A stretch of DNA of 64,000 nt from an uncultured Craurococcus sp. (lineage in GTDB: Bacteria; Pseudomonadota; Alphaproteobacteria; Acetobacterales; Acetobacteraceae), in NCBI GenBank assembly GCA_902805545.1, contig CADCTD010000178.1:1-64000 (forward strand), given 5' to 3'. This document shows positions 35,025-43,182 of this stretch, piece after piece. The position numbers and the translations under genes were made by a program. The notes beneath the pieces are model-generated. The model was not told the DNA's origin. It was given only the letters and a program-made list of their open reading frames with translations, and ran no database searches. Each line of letters starts with the position of its first letter. Positions within the stretch are counted from its first letter, which is position 1.

Positions 35025-36260
35025 ATGACCGACGCCCTGCCGGGCAGCGCTGCCCCTCGCTTGGCCGCCGCGCGCCCGACGCCGTCCGCGCTGCTGCTTT
35101 GCCTGTCCCATCTGCGCTGGAACTTCGTCTTCCAGCGGCCGCAGCACCTGCTGACCCGGGCGGCCCAGGGCTATGACGTGGTCCTCCTGGAAGAGCCGAT
35201 CTACCAGCCCGGCATCGCCCCTCGCCTCGACCTCCACAAGACGCCCGAGGGCGTGACGGTCGCCGTGCCGCTGCTGCCGGAGGGCATACCCGCTGCCGCC
35301 GCCATCGCCGCGCAGCGCAGCCTGCTGAACGAGCTGCTGGCGCCCGAGGCGGGGCGGCCGTTGATCGCCTGGTACTACACTCCGATGGCGCTGGAATTCT
35401 CGGCCCATCTCCGTCCCGACGTAACCGTCTACGACTGCATGGACGAGCTCTCCGCCTTCCGCGGCGCCCCGCCCCGGATGCTGGAGCTGGAGCAGGCGCT
35501 GCTGAACCGCGCCGACCTGGTCTTCACCGGCGGCCGCAGCCTCTACGAAGCGAAGCGCAATCGTCACGCGCGCGTCTCCTGCTTCCCCTCGTCGATCGAC
35601 ACCGCGCATTTCGCCGCCGCCCGCACCGGCGCCGCCGAGCCGGCCGAGATGGCGGGTCTGCCGCGCCCGCGCATCGGCTTCTTTGGCGTGATCGACGAGC
35701 GGATGGACCCGGCCCTGGTCGGCGAGCTCGCCGCCCTCCGGCCCGAATGGTCCTTCGCGATGATCGGCCCGGTGGTGAAGATCGACCCGGCCGACCTGCC
35801 GCACCTGCCGAACATCCACTGGCTCGGCGGCCGCGGCTACAAGGAGCTGCCGGCCCAGCTCGGCGCCTGGGATGCGGGCTTCATGCCCTTCGCCCGGAAC
35901 GAGAGCACCCGCTTCATCAGCCCGACCAAGACGCCGGAATTCCTCGCCGCCGGCCTCCCCGTCGTCTCCACGCCGATCATCGACGTGGTGCGCGACTGGG
36001 GGCCGAAGCAGGATGGCAGCCCGGGCCTCGTCGAGATCGCCGAGGATGCGGCCGGCTTCGCCCGCGCCCTCGACATGATGCTCGCCCGCCCCCGCGCCCC
36101 CTGGCTGAAGCAGGTGGACCGGCGCCTGGCGCAGATCTCCTGGGACCGCACCTGGTCCGAGATGCGCGGGCTGGTGGAAACCGCCCTGCGGGCGTCGACG
36201 CGCACCGCCAGGACGCGTGCGGCGGCGGAGATGATCAAGCGGGCGGCAGCGGGCGACTAG
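35025..36260 (+). CDS. Glycosyltransferase, GT4-like
   Basis: 411 residues from ATG 35025. It begins with LCLSHLRWNFVFQRPQHLLTRAAQGYDVVLLEEP, typical of a subgroup of GT-B enzymes often found beside UDP-galactopyranose mutase. The Rossmann-like half contains PRIGFFGVIDERMDPALVGELA, and the donor site region SPTKTPEFLAAGLPVVSTPI is intact. It should transfer a nucleotide sugar to a glycan or lipid. No other sugar genes are adjacent; the nearest polysaccharide genes are about 11 kb away. The 179-base region upstream has an 8-base inverted repeat but no clear promoter. Confidence 0.88.
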   Translation: MTDALPGSAAPRLAAARPTPSALLLCLSHLRWNFVFQRPQHLLTRAAQGYDVVLLEEPIYQPGIAPRLDLHKTPEGVTVAVPLLPEGIPAAAAIAAQRSLLNELLAPEAGRPLIAWYYTPMALEFSAHLRPDVTVYDCMDELSAFRGAPPRMLELEQALLNRADLVFTGGRSLYEAKRNRHARVSCFPSSIDTAHFAAARTGAAEPAEMAGLPRPRIGFFGVIDERMDPALVGELAALRPEWSFAMIGPVVKIDPADLPHLPNIHWLGGRGYKELPAQLGAWDAGFMPFARNESTRFISPTKTPEFLAAGLPVVSTPIIDVVRDWGPKQDGSPGLVEIAEDAAGFARALDMMLARPRAPWLKQVDRRLAQISWDRTWSEMRGLVETALRASTRTARTRAAAEMIKRAAAGD

Positions 36261-37032
36261 CCGGGCACGGGGCCCCCGCCCCCGCAGACCCCCGCCGGGG
36301 CCAAGGCCTGGCCCCGGATCCCGCCCCTCGTTCAGTTCGAACAGCCGCCCGAGCCGTAGCGCCGGGCGCTTGCTTGTCCACCCCAAGCGCGTCCAGGCAG
36401 GCCCAGACGCCGATCGAGGCCGGGTCCAGCACCGGCACGCCGAGCTCCGCCTCCAGCGCGGGGACCAGCGCGAGGCCGGGCAGGTTGGTGCTCCAGATCA
36501 GCACCGCCCCCGCCGCCACCTCCCGCGCCAGCCCGGCGATCGCCCCGGGCTCCACCGCGCTCGCCGCCGCATCGTCGCGGATGCCCAAAGCCCGCAGCCC
36601 GGCCACCTCCACCGGCAGCCCGGCCGCATGCGCCGCCGCCTCCTCCATCGGGCCCTGCGCCACCATGCCGACCCGCCGCAGCCCGAGCCGCTCCAGCACC
36701 CGCACCGTCGCCGTCACCGTGGTGATCCCGACGCACCCCGCCGCCTCGCCCATCGCCGCGGCCAGCGCCTCGTCCTGCGCCAGCCCGAGCGCGGCCCCCC
36801 GCGTTCCGTTCCAGCACACCACCCCGACGCCCGCATGCCCGAGCAGCCACGCGGCCTCGCGGAAGCTCCCGAGGTCATACCCGTTCGCCGGTTGCCCCAT
36901 TCCTTGGCCCCAACAGGGAATGCGGGCCACGCACCCGTCCACCTCGGGAAACAGCGGCAGGATCGCGCCGAGGACCCGCTCCACCATCGGGTTCGAGGAT
37001 GGCAGGACGGTGCCGATGGCGGGGCGAGGCAT
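36235..37032 (-). CDS. Asp/Glu racemase-superfamily protein with a probable C-terminal frameshift
   Basis: 265 residues from ATG 37032 (MPRPAIGTVLPSSNPM). The family folds as two similar halves, each with a catalytic Cys: here VVCWNGTRG near residue 72 and GCVGITTVTATVRVLERLGLRRV near residue 98; the second canonical cysteine, usually near residue 190, is replaced in LIWSTNLPGL. Relatives include maleate isomerase and arylmalonate decarboxylase. After ALGVDKQAPG the frame leaves the family pattern; YG and then GRLFELN appear in the other two frames. The present reading crosses a terminator hairpin and enters the 3' end of the glycosyltransferase gene. The true end is probably near 36332. Confidence 0.7.
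   Translation of the reverse strand: MPRPAIGTVLPSSNPMVERVLGAILPLFPEVDGCVARIPCWGQGMGQPANGYDLGSFREAAWLLGHAGVGVVCWNGTRGAALGLAQDEALAAAMGEAAGCVGITTVTATVRVLERLGLRRVGMVAQGPMEEAAAHAAGLPVEVAGLRALGIRDDAAASAVEPGAIAGLAREVAAGAVLIWSTNLPGLALVPALEAELGVPVLDPASIGVWACLDALGVDKQAPGATARAAVRTERGAGSGARPWPRRGSAGAGAPCPASRPLPPA
36295..36317. terminator. Hairpin between the glycosyltransferase and racemase-like genes
   Basis: CCGGGGCCA and TGGCCCCGG (36295-36303, 36309-36317) pair perfectly across five bases. It lies 35 bases after the glycosyltransferase stop, inside the extended frame of the convergent gene, which supports the view that the latter should end earlier. Confidence 0.5.
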
Positions 37033-37078
37033 GCGACGGCTCCTTCCGGGGCAAGGGGTTTCGCGCTTAGCTTCCCCG

Positions 37079-38671
37079 ATGGACACGCCCGGCACCAGCA
37101 CCGTCCGCCACGCCGTCATGCAGTTGCTCCGCGACTGCGGCATGACGACCGTCTTCGGCAACCCGGGCTCGACCGAACTGCCCTTCCTCGACCGCTGGCC
37201 GAACGACCTGCGCTACATCCTCGGCCTGCAGGAATCCTCCGTTGTCGCCATGGCGGACGGCTATGCCCGCGCGACCGGCCGCGCCGCCTTCTGCTCGCTG
37301 CACTCGGCGGTCGGCGTCGGCCATGCCGCGGGCAGCATCTTCACCGCCTACCGCAACCAAGCGCCGCTGGTGATCACCGCCGGCCAGCAGGCCCGCAGCC
37401 TGCTGCCGCTGAACCCCTTCCTCGGCGCCACCGAGGCCGCGCAGTTCCCGAAGCCCTACGTGAAGTGGTCGACCGAGCCCGCCCGCGCCGAGGACGTGCC
37501 GGCCGCCCTCGCCCATGCCTGGCACGTCGCCATGCAGCCGCCTTGCGGCCCGACCTTCGTCTCCATCCCGATGGATGACTGGTCCGCCCCCGCCGAGCCC
37601 CTCCCGCCCCGTCGCATCGGCCGCGATACCGGCCCCGACCCGGAGCTGCTCCAGGAGGCCGCCACGGCGCTCGCCGCCAGCCGCAACCCCGCCCTCGTCA
37701 TCGGCCCCGAGGTGGATGCGGCAGGCGCCGGCCCCGCGGCCGTGGCGCTGGCCGAGCGCCTCGGCGCCCCCGTCCTCTCGAGCCCCTTCTCCAGCCGCAC
37801 CAGCTTCCCGGAGAACCATCCGCTTTTCGCAGGTTTCCTCGCCGCCGCCCCGAACGCCGTCACCGCCAGCCTCGCCCCCCATGACCTCGTTCTGGTCCTC
37901 GGCGCCCCGGTCTTCACCTTCCACGTCGCCGGCGACTACAGCCTGCCGCCCCTCATCCAGATGACGGCCGATGGCGAGGCCATTGCCGCCGCCCCCTCCG
38001 GCACCGGCATCCTCGGCAGCCTCCGCCTCGGCCTCCCCGCCCTCGCCGCCCTCCTGCCGGAGGGCCGCCGCCCGACCCCGGCGCCGCGCCCGCGCCCGCC
38101 TGCCGCCGCGGCGGCCACCCCCATCCCTGTCGAATACCTGCTCCAGCGCCTGGCCGCGGTGCGCCCCGCGGACTCGATCATCGTCGAGGAGGCTCCCTCC
38201 CACCGCCCGGCGATCCAGCAGCACCTGCCGATTCCCGATTGGGGCGGCTTCTTCACCATGGCAAGCGGCGGCCTCGGCTATGGCCTGCCCGCCGCCGTCG
38301 GCGTCGCCCTCGCCCGGCCCGGCCGCCGGGTCATCGCCGTCATCGGCGACGGATCGATGATGTATTCCATCCAGGCGCTCTGGACCGCCGTGCGCGAGTC
38401 CCTGCCGCTCACCGTCATCGTGCTGAACAACGGCGGCTACGGCGCCATGCGCTCCTTCAGCCGCGTCCTCGGCGTGGAGGATGCGCCCGGCATCGACCTC
38501 CCCGGCCTCGACTTCCCGAACCTCGCCGCCGGCATGGGTTGCCCCGCCTGCCGGGTCACCGAGCCGGGCGATCTCGCCCCCGCCCTCGGCACGGCCTTCG
38601 CCTCGCCCACCCCGATGCTGGTCGATGTCGCGCTCGACCCGGCGATCCACACCCTGTACCGCAAAGGGTGA
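37079..38671 (+). CDS. Thiamine-diphosphate-dependent enzyme, benzoylformate decarboxylase-like
   Basis: 530 residues. The TPP-binding catalytic Glu is in GLQESSVVAMADGYARATG near residue 47, and HSAVGVGHAAGS follows it, as in benzoylformate decarboxylase. The diphosphate motif is GDGSMMYSIQALWTAVRESLPLTVIVLNN near residue 423, and the middle domain ends in a Pro/Arg-rich linker. Benzoylformate decarboxylase makes benzaldehyde from the 2-oxo acid of mandelate breakdown; the neighbouring racemase-family gene, divergent by 46 bases, fits a 2-oxo or malonic acid pathway. Other 2-oxo-acid decarboxylases are possible. Confidence 0.85.
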   Translation: MDTPGTSTVRHAVMQLLRDCGMTTVFGNPGSTELPFLDRWPNDLRYILGLQESSVVAMADGYARATGRAAFCSLHSAVGVGHAAGSIFTAYRNQAPLVITAGQQARSLLPLNPFLGATEAAQFPKPYVKWSTEPARAEDVPAALAHAWHVAMQPPCGPTFVSIPMDDWSAPAEPLPPRRIGRDTGPDPELLQEAATALAASRNPALVIGPEVDAAGAGPAAVALAERLGAPVLSSPFSSRTSFPENHPLFAGFLAAAPNAVTASLAPHDLVLVLGAPVFTFHVAGDYSLPPLIQMTADGEAIAAAPSGTGILGSLRLGLPALAALLPEGRRPTPAPRPRPPAAAAATPIPVEYLLQRLAAVRPADSIIVEEAPSHRPAIQQHLPIPDWGGFFTMASGGLGYGLPAAVGVALARPGRRVIAVIGDGSMMYSIQALWTAVRESLPLTVIVLNNGGYGAMRSFSRVLGVEDAPGIDLPGLDFPNLAAGMGCPACRVTEPGDLAPALGTAFASPTPMLVDVALDPAIHTLYRKG

Positions 38672-38732
38672 CAACCTCTAGGCTGCCCGCCGGAGCGCCC
38701 CAGCCAAGGGTCGCCGAAGGGAGCCCTCGTCC

Positions 38733-39959
38733 ATGCATCTGACCCGTCGCGCCGCGCTCGGCGCCACCGCTGGCCTGCTCGCCGCACCCGCCCTCCGCGC
38801 CCAGACCGCGGACGTCATCCGCATCGGCGTGCTGACCGACCTCGCCGGCCCCTATCGCGACGTGACGGGCCCCACCTCCGTCGCCTGCGTCCGCCAGGCG
38901 GTCGAGGAGTACACCGCGGCGCGCCCCGGCCTTCGCGTGGAGGTCATCGCCGCCGACCACCAGAACAAGCCGGATGTCGGCATCAACACCGTCCGCCAGT
39001 GGTTCGACCAGCGCGGCGTCGACGTTGTCACCGATGTCGGCAACAGCGCCATCGCCCTCGGCATCAACCCGGTCTGCGTCGAGAAGGACAAGGTCCACCT
39101 CAACGCCTCCGCCGGCACCTCGGACCTCACCGGCCGTGCCTGCACGCCGAACTCGATCCACTGGTCCTACGACACCTGGTGCCTGTCCAATACCTCAGGC
39201 ACCGCGCTGACCAAGGCGGGCGGCGACCGCTGGTACTTCATCACCGCCGACTACGCCTTCGGCCATGCGATCGAGCGCGACACCACCCGCTTCATCGAGG
39301 CGGCCGGCGGCAAGATGATCGGCGCCTCCCGCTATCCCTTCCCGCAGACCACGGATTTCTCGGCCTTCCTGCTGCAGGCGAAGGCCTCGGGCGCCAAGGT
39401 GCTCGGCCTCGCCATGGCCGGCGACGACCTGGTGAACTGCGTGAAGCAGGCGCAGGAATTCGGCCTCACCCGCAGCATGAAGCTCGCCGCCATCATCGGC
39501 TCCATCACCGGCGTCAATGCCGCAGGCCTGCAGACGATGCAGGGGATGTACATCGCCGAGACTTTCTGGTGGGACCTCGACGACCGCACCCGCGCCTTCA
39601 CCCGGCGCGTGCAGCAGAAGCTCCCCGCCGGCGTCTTCCCCAACTACGTCCACGCCGCCAACTACAGCGGCATCCTCCACTACCTGAAGGCCGTCGAGGC
39701 CCTCGGCATCGCCCGCGCCAAGGCGAGCGGCCGCGAGGTCGTGGCGCAGATGAAGCGCATGCCGACGGATGACGACGCCTTCGGCCAGGGCTCGATCCGC
39801 GAGGATGGCCGCAAGATCCACCCCTCCTACCTGCTCGAGGTGAAGAAGCCCGGCGAGAGCCGCTATCCCGGCGATGTCTACCGCCTCGCCGCCACCGTCC
39901 CGGCGGACCAGGCCTTCCGTCCGCTCGCCGAGGGCGCCTGCCCGATGGTCCGCAGCTAG
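38733..39959 (+). CDS. Periplasmic binding protein of a branched-chain amino acid-type ABC transporter
   Basis: 408 residues, AAGGGAG upstream. The N-terminus has a Tat-type signal (LTRRAALGATAGLLAAPALRA). Mature protein starts DVIRIGVLTDLAGPYRDVTGPTS, the type I fold of LivJ-like proteins; NAGTSDLT-like NASAGTSDLTGRACTPN forms the ligand cleft. Such proteins here bind a wide range of acids or amides. No permease or ATPase genes follow, so it must share a transporter. It is 61 bases after the decarboxylase-like gene and may bring in its substrate or a precursor. Confidence 0.92.
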   Translation: MHLTRRAALGATAGLLAAPALRAQTADVIRIGVLTDLAGPYRDVTGPTSVACVRQAVEEYTAARPGLRVEVIAADHQNKPDVGINTVRQWFDQRGVDVVTDVGNSAIALGINPVCVEKDKVHLNASAGTSDLTGRACTPNSIHWSYDTWCLSNTSGTALTKAGGDRWYFITADYAFGHAIERDTTRFIEAAGGKMIGASRYPFPQTTDFSAFLLQAKASGAKVLGLAMAGDDLVNCVKQAQEFGLTRSMKLAAIIGSITGVNAAGLQTMQGMYIAETFWWDLDDRTRAFTRRVQQKLPAGVFPNYVHAANYSGILHYLKAVEALGIARAKASGREVVAQMKRMPTDDDAFGQGSIREDGRKIHPSYLLEVKKPGESRYPGDVYRLAATVPADQAFRPLAEGACPMVRS

Positions 39960-39962
39960 GGC

Positions 39963-40011
39963 AGGCTGGGGCGGGTTCCGTGAGCCGGGTCGAACGGAAG
40001 CCGCCCTAGCC
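39963..40011 (-). repeat. Second hairpin of the dispersed element alone, copy C
   Basis: Arms 39963-39981 and about 39994-40011 with a 12-base loop. It matches the second hairpin of the element at 2221-2270. The loop is in the same orientation as copy A when read leftward. The first hairpin is missing. It lies between two convergent genes and provides the TAG stop of the CHAP gene (40006-40008). Confidence 0.75.
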
Positions 40012-40470
40012 CGGATGCACGAAGCCATAGGCCGGATAGGCCGTGGCGCCATAGCCGCTCACCGGCGGATACCAGACCCGGATCAGGGACCAGTCGTTCC
40101 CCGGCGAGACGTCGAGCACCGGCTGGTCCCGCGCCACCCGCCCCTTGCCGCGGCCCGAGGCCCAGTTGGCATGGTCGACGCGGATCTCCCGCGCCGAGAC
40201 CACGCGCGCGACGATGGAGACATGCCCCTGCGGCAGCCGCGCGGTGCGCATCATCACCAGCACGCTGCCGGCCCGCGGCACCCGGCCCCGCGCATAGGCC
40301 GCGCCGCCCTCCCACCATTGCCAGGCATCGCCGCGGATCGGCAGGCCGGTCCGCGCCCGCACATAGGGCACGCAGCTCCAGTCCCCAGCGCCATCCCCGC
40401 CGGAGCGTGGCGCCCGCGCCGTCCCGCAGGCGGCAAGCGCGAGCAGCGCCAGCAGCATCACCCATCGCAT
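40006..40470 (-). CDS. CHAP-domain lipoprotein (putative amidase/endopeptidase)
   Basis: 154 residues from ATG 40470. Signal peptide MRWVMLLALLALAAC with the lipobox at Cys 15. The CHAP fold follows: catalytic Cys in GDWSCVPYVRARTG near residue 33, then PRAGSVLVMM, and His in GHVSIVARV near residue 81, with DHANW completing the site. CHAP enzymes cut peptidoglycan stem peptides or cross-links; as a lipoprotein it would act in the periplasm. Its stop lies within repeat copy C. Confidence 0.85.
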   Translation of the reverse strand: MRWVMLLALLALAACGTARAPRSGGDGAGDWSCVPYVRARTGLPIRGDAWQWWEGGAAYARGRVPRAGSVLVMMRTARLPQGHVSIVARVVSAREIRVDHANWASGRGKGRVARDQPVLDVSPGNDWSLIRVWYPPVSGYGATAYPAYGFVHPG

Positions 40471-40714
40471 CGCAGCGAATCCGGCCCCCAAGGCCCCCCG
40501 GCCCGCGGCACCATATCCGAAACCGCCGATCGATCCAGCAGGAAACCATGCACGATCAGAGGTTTGCAACGCATTACTCGAACGCCATCATCAACCCCTC
40601 GCCCAAGCCCGGCATTTATGCGAAAGACGGCCCGCTGCGGGAGGGACGTTCCAGCCGTGCCGGCATTCCCGGCCGACGGAACCGCGCCCGCACTTGCTCA
40701 GGAAGGGCCAGGTG

Positions 40715-41269
40715 ATGACCGAAACCAACAGGCGGCCGCGTCGCCGCCCCGCCGCTGCGCCGGTTGCGCTGCTGATGGCCGGCGTGCTTCTCGCCGCCCA
40801 GCCCGCCAGCGCCCTGCCGCGCTGCGCCGCCGATACCGACCAGACCGTCTTCGAGATCGAGGCGCTGAAGACCGAGCTGATGGTGGTCGCAACCACCTGC
40901 AAGCAGGAAGACCGCTACAACGCCTTCGTGCAGAAGTACCAGCCCACGCTGGCGCAGAACGGCCGCGCCTTCGGCCAGTACTTCATCCGCACCCATGGCG
41001 GCACCCGCCCTGGCCAGCGCCAGAACGACATCTACATCACCGAGCTGGCCAATGTGCGCTCCAACGTCGCCCGCTCGCTCGGCAGCGACTACTGCCCGCG
41101 CAACGGCGGCCTCTTCGACGAGGTGATGGCGCTGCAGAGCGCGGACGACCTCGCCGGCTACGCCGCCGGCAAGGACCTGCTCTCCTCCGGCGCCACCGCC
41201 TGCCAGGGCGCGCCCACCCCACGCGCGGCCACCCCGGCCCGCCGCACCGCTGGAACCAACACGCGATGA
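40715..41269 (+). CDS. Secreted protein of unknown function
   Basis: 184 residues. A signal region of about 36 residues includes a basic start and VALLMAGVLLAAQPASALP. The mature domain of about 120 residues has cysteines in PRCAADTD, TTCKQEDRYNAFV and SDYCPRNG, then a last Cys near 165, which could form two disulfides. IEALKTELMVVATTC and TELANVRSNVARSLGSDYC are likely helices. The tail is Ala/Pro/Arg-rich. No family is recognised. Its stop overlaps the next gene (ATGA), so the two products may act together in the envelope. Confidence 0.78.
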   Translation: MTETNRRPRRRPAAAPVALLMAGVLLAAQPASALPRCAADTDQTVFEIEALKTELMVVATTCKQEDRYNAFVQKYQPTLAQNGRAFGQYFIRTHGGTRPGQRQNDIYITELANVRSNVARSLGSDYCPRNGGLFDEVMALQSADDLAGYAAGKDLLSSGATACQGAPTPRAATPARRTAGTNTR

Positions 41270-41772
41270 GCCTTCGCCTTTCCCTCGCCGGCCCGCTGAC
41301 CCTGGCCGCCCTGCTCGCCGCCTGCGCCCCGCAGCAGCAGGCTCGCCAAGCCGCGCCGGGCGCCCGCCTCTACGCCAACGACCTCGCCGGCGGCGCCAAG
41401 ACCTGCACCGTGCCGCAGGCTGCCGTGCTCGCGGCCGGGCAGCAGGTCGAGACGACAATGACCGTCGACAACGACGGCGGCTGGTGCGGCATCACCGTCG
41501 CCCAGTCCGGGCCCAAGCCCTTCGCCTATGGCACGGTGCAGAGCCGCCCGCGGAACGGCCGCGTCCATATCCACACCGTGGGCGACAACACCCGCGTGGA
41601 CTACATCCCGAACGCGGCCTTCGGCGGGACGGACAATTTCGCCGTCCAGCTCAAGCCGGGCAACGCGACGATGCGCGTGGCGGTCACGGTGAGCTACACC
41701 CCGCCGCCGGCCCCGCCCGCCCCGCCGGCGCCGCCGCCGCGGCAGGGCCGGACGCCGGCGCGGAACCGGTAG
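41266..41772 (+). CDS. Lipoprotein with Ig-like domain and Pro-rich tail
   Basis: 168 residues. Signal peptide with lipobox LLAAC near residue 19. The mature domain has ETTMTVDNDGGWCGITVAQSGPKPFAYGTV and VDYIPNAAFGGTDNFAVQL, a cadherin-like pattern typical of beta-sandwich repeats, and two cysteines that may pair. The end is a PPPAPPAPPAPP tail. It is translationally coupled to the secreted protein upstream. Binding partner unknown. Confidence 0.8.
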   Translation: MSLRLSLAGPLTLAALLAACAPQQQARQAAPGARLYANDLAGGAKTCTVPQAAVLAAGQQVETTMTVDNDGGWCGITVAQSGPKPFAYGTVQSRPRNGRVHIHTVGDNTRVDYIPNAAFGGTDNFAVQLKPGNATMRVAVTVSYTPPPAPPAPPAPPPRQGRTPARNR

Positions 41773-41781
41773 GGGGGGAAA

Positions 41782-41808
41782 GTCCGGGGGAAGGCGCTTC
41801 CCCCGGAC
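41782..41808. terminator. Strong hairpin between convergent genes
   Basis: GTCCGGGGGAAG and CTTCCCCCGGAC pair perfectly over 12 bases (41782-41793, 41797-41808) with a 3-base loop. It lies between the Ig-like lipoprotein stop and the HMG-CoA lyase stop and could serve both strands. Confidence 0.65.
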
Positions 41809-41825
41809 CCCTTCGTCTCCGCGGG

Positions 41826-42725
41826 TTACGCCGCCTTGCGGGCGGCGGGAACACGGCGCATGGCGCCTCCCGGGACGGCGCCCGGCACGGCAGCGGCCAT
41901 GTCGGCGGCGAGCAGCAGCCGGTCCCAGCCGATGCCGGTCTCGATGCCCATCCGGCCGAACATCCAGGCGACATCCTCCATCGCCACATTGCCCGTCGCC
42001 CCGGGCGCGAAGGGGCAGCCGCCGATACCGCCCGAGGCCGCATCGATCACCCGCACCCCCGCCTGATAGGCCGCGACCACATTGGCGACGCCCATCCCGT
42101 AGGTGTCATGCCCATGGAAGGCGAAGCGCTTGCCCCAGGCCGCGATCGCCCGCTCGAAGATCCGCCGCACCTGGTCCGGCGCCGCATTCCCCGTGGTGTC
42201 GCAGATGGCGATCTCCATCTCCGGGTCGAGCGCCACCACCTGCTCCACCAGGTCGAGCGTCGCCTGCTCCGGCACCACGCCTTCGAAGGGGCAGTGGAAG
42301 GCGCAGGACAGGTTGAAGCGGATCGGCGTCCCCTGCGGCGCCTCCCGCACGATCGCCGAAAGGTCGGCGAGGCTCTCCGCCCGGCTGCGGTTCAGGTTCG
42401 CCTTGTTGTGGCTCTCGGTGACGGACATGAAGAGGCCAAGCCGGTCCGCCCCCGCCGCCATCGCCGCCTCGAAGCCGCGCCGGTTCGGCACCAGCACGGT
42501 GCATTCCAGGCCCTCGAGCTGCTTGGCGAATTGCAGCACCGCGCCCGTATCCGCCATCTGCGGGATGGCCTTGGGCGAGACGAAGCTGCCCACCTCCATG
42601 CGCCGGAGCCCCGCCTCGTAGCAGGCGCGGACCAGGCCGATCTTGGTCTCCGTCGGCACGAAGGCGCCGATGGATTGCAGCCCGTCGCGCGGCGCGACCT
42701 CGGAAAGACTGACGGCGTCGACCAT
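41826..42725 (-). CDS. Hydroxymethylglutaryl-CoA lyase
   Basis: 299 residues, typical size. DRE-TIM barrel signatures: SEVAPRDGLQSIGAFVPTETKI near residue 8, EVGSFVSPKAIPQMADT, metal-binding FHGHDTYGMGVAN near residue 198, and the active-site loop GGIGGCPFAPGATGN near residue 232 with the catalytic Cys. It splits HMG-CoA into acetoacetate and acetyl-CoA in leucine breakdown. The CaiB-type gene upstream on the same strand may make or use the CoA ester. Some family members act on related substrates. Confidence 0.93.
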   Translation of the reverse strand: MVDAVSLSEVAPRDGLQSIGAFVPTETKIGLVRACYEAGLRRMEVGSFVSPKAIPQMADTGAVLQFAKQLEGLECTVLVPNRRGFEAAMAAGADRLGLFMSVTESHNKANLNRSRAESLADLSAIVREAPQGTPIRFNLSCAFHCPFEGVVPEQATLDLVEQVVALDPEMEIAICDTTGNAAPDQVRRIFERAIAAWGKRFAFHGHDTYGMGVANVVAAYQAGVRVIDAASGGIGGCPFAPGATGNVAMEDVAWMFGRMGIETGIGWDRLLLAADMAAAVPGAVPGGAMRRVPAARKAA

Positions 42726-43182
42726 GGAACTATCCCCACCTGGACCCTCGGGCCCTCACCTTCGGACGCCCCGAACCCTGCCACAAGCCCGCCTGTCCGC
42801 CTGCCGCCCGGTTGCGGCCGCGCGGAGACCCTGACCAGGGGCCTCGCGGCCTCATGGCGAGTCGTGTTGCTGCGGCAGGCTTGGGCTTCGCGGCGCCGCG
42901 GCGGGGATCCGGCGGGCGCCGCCGGGGTTGCCGAGCGCCTCGGTGACGGGCCTGCGCATCGGGCGGCTGACCGAGCCGCCGCTCGCGGGCCTGGACATGC
43001 TGGCGCCGCCGCGCGCTGCGGCTCTCGCCGCGGCCCTGGCGGAGCTCGGCGCGACGCCCGCGCCGGCGAGCCCGGTATGGTCGACTGCTGCCGCCGGCGC
43101 AGCCCGGTTGCGAGCGGATAGCGGACGCTCCGGGCCGGTGCCCGAGGCTATCCGGGAGCAGGGCGAGGCTCCCGCCTGCGCC
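42726..43182. other. 457-base gap with a possible amidase remnant
   Basis: No complete gene is seen. A frame on the plus strand near 42928-43125 reads GLRIGRLTEPPLAGL then APPRAAALAAALAELG, which resembles the middle of amidase-family proteins, but it has no start with a ribosome binding site and no catalytic motifs. The rest is unassigned, with no obvious promoter or terminator. Confidence 0.3.
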
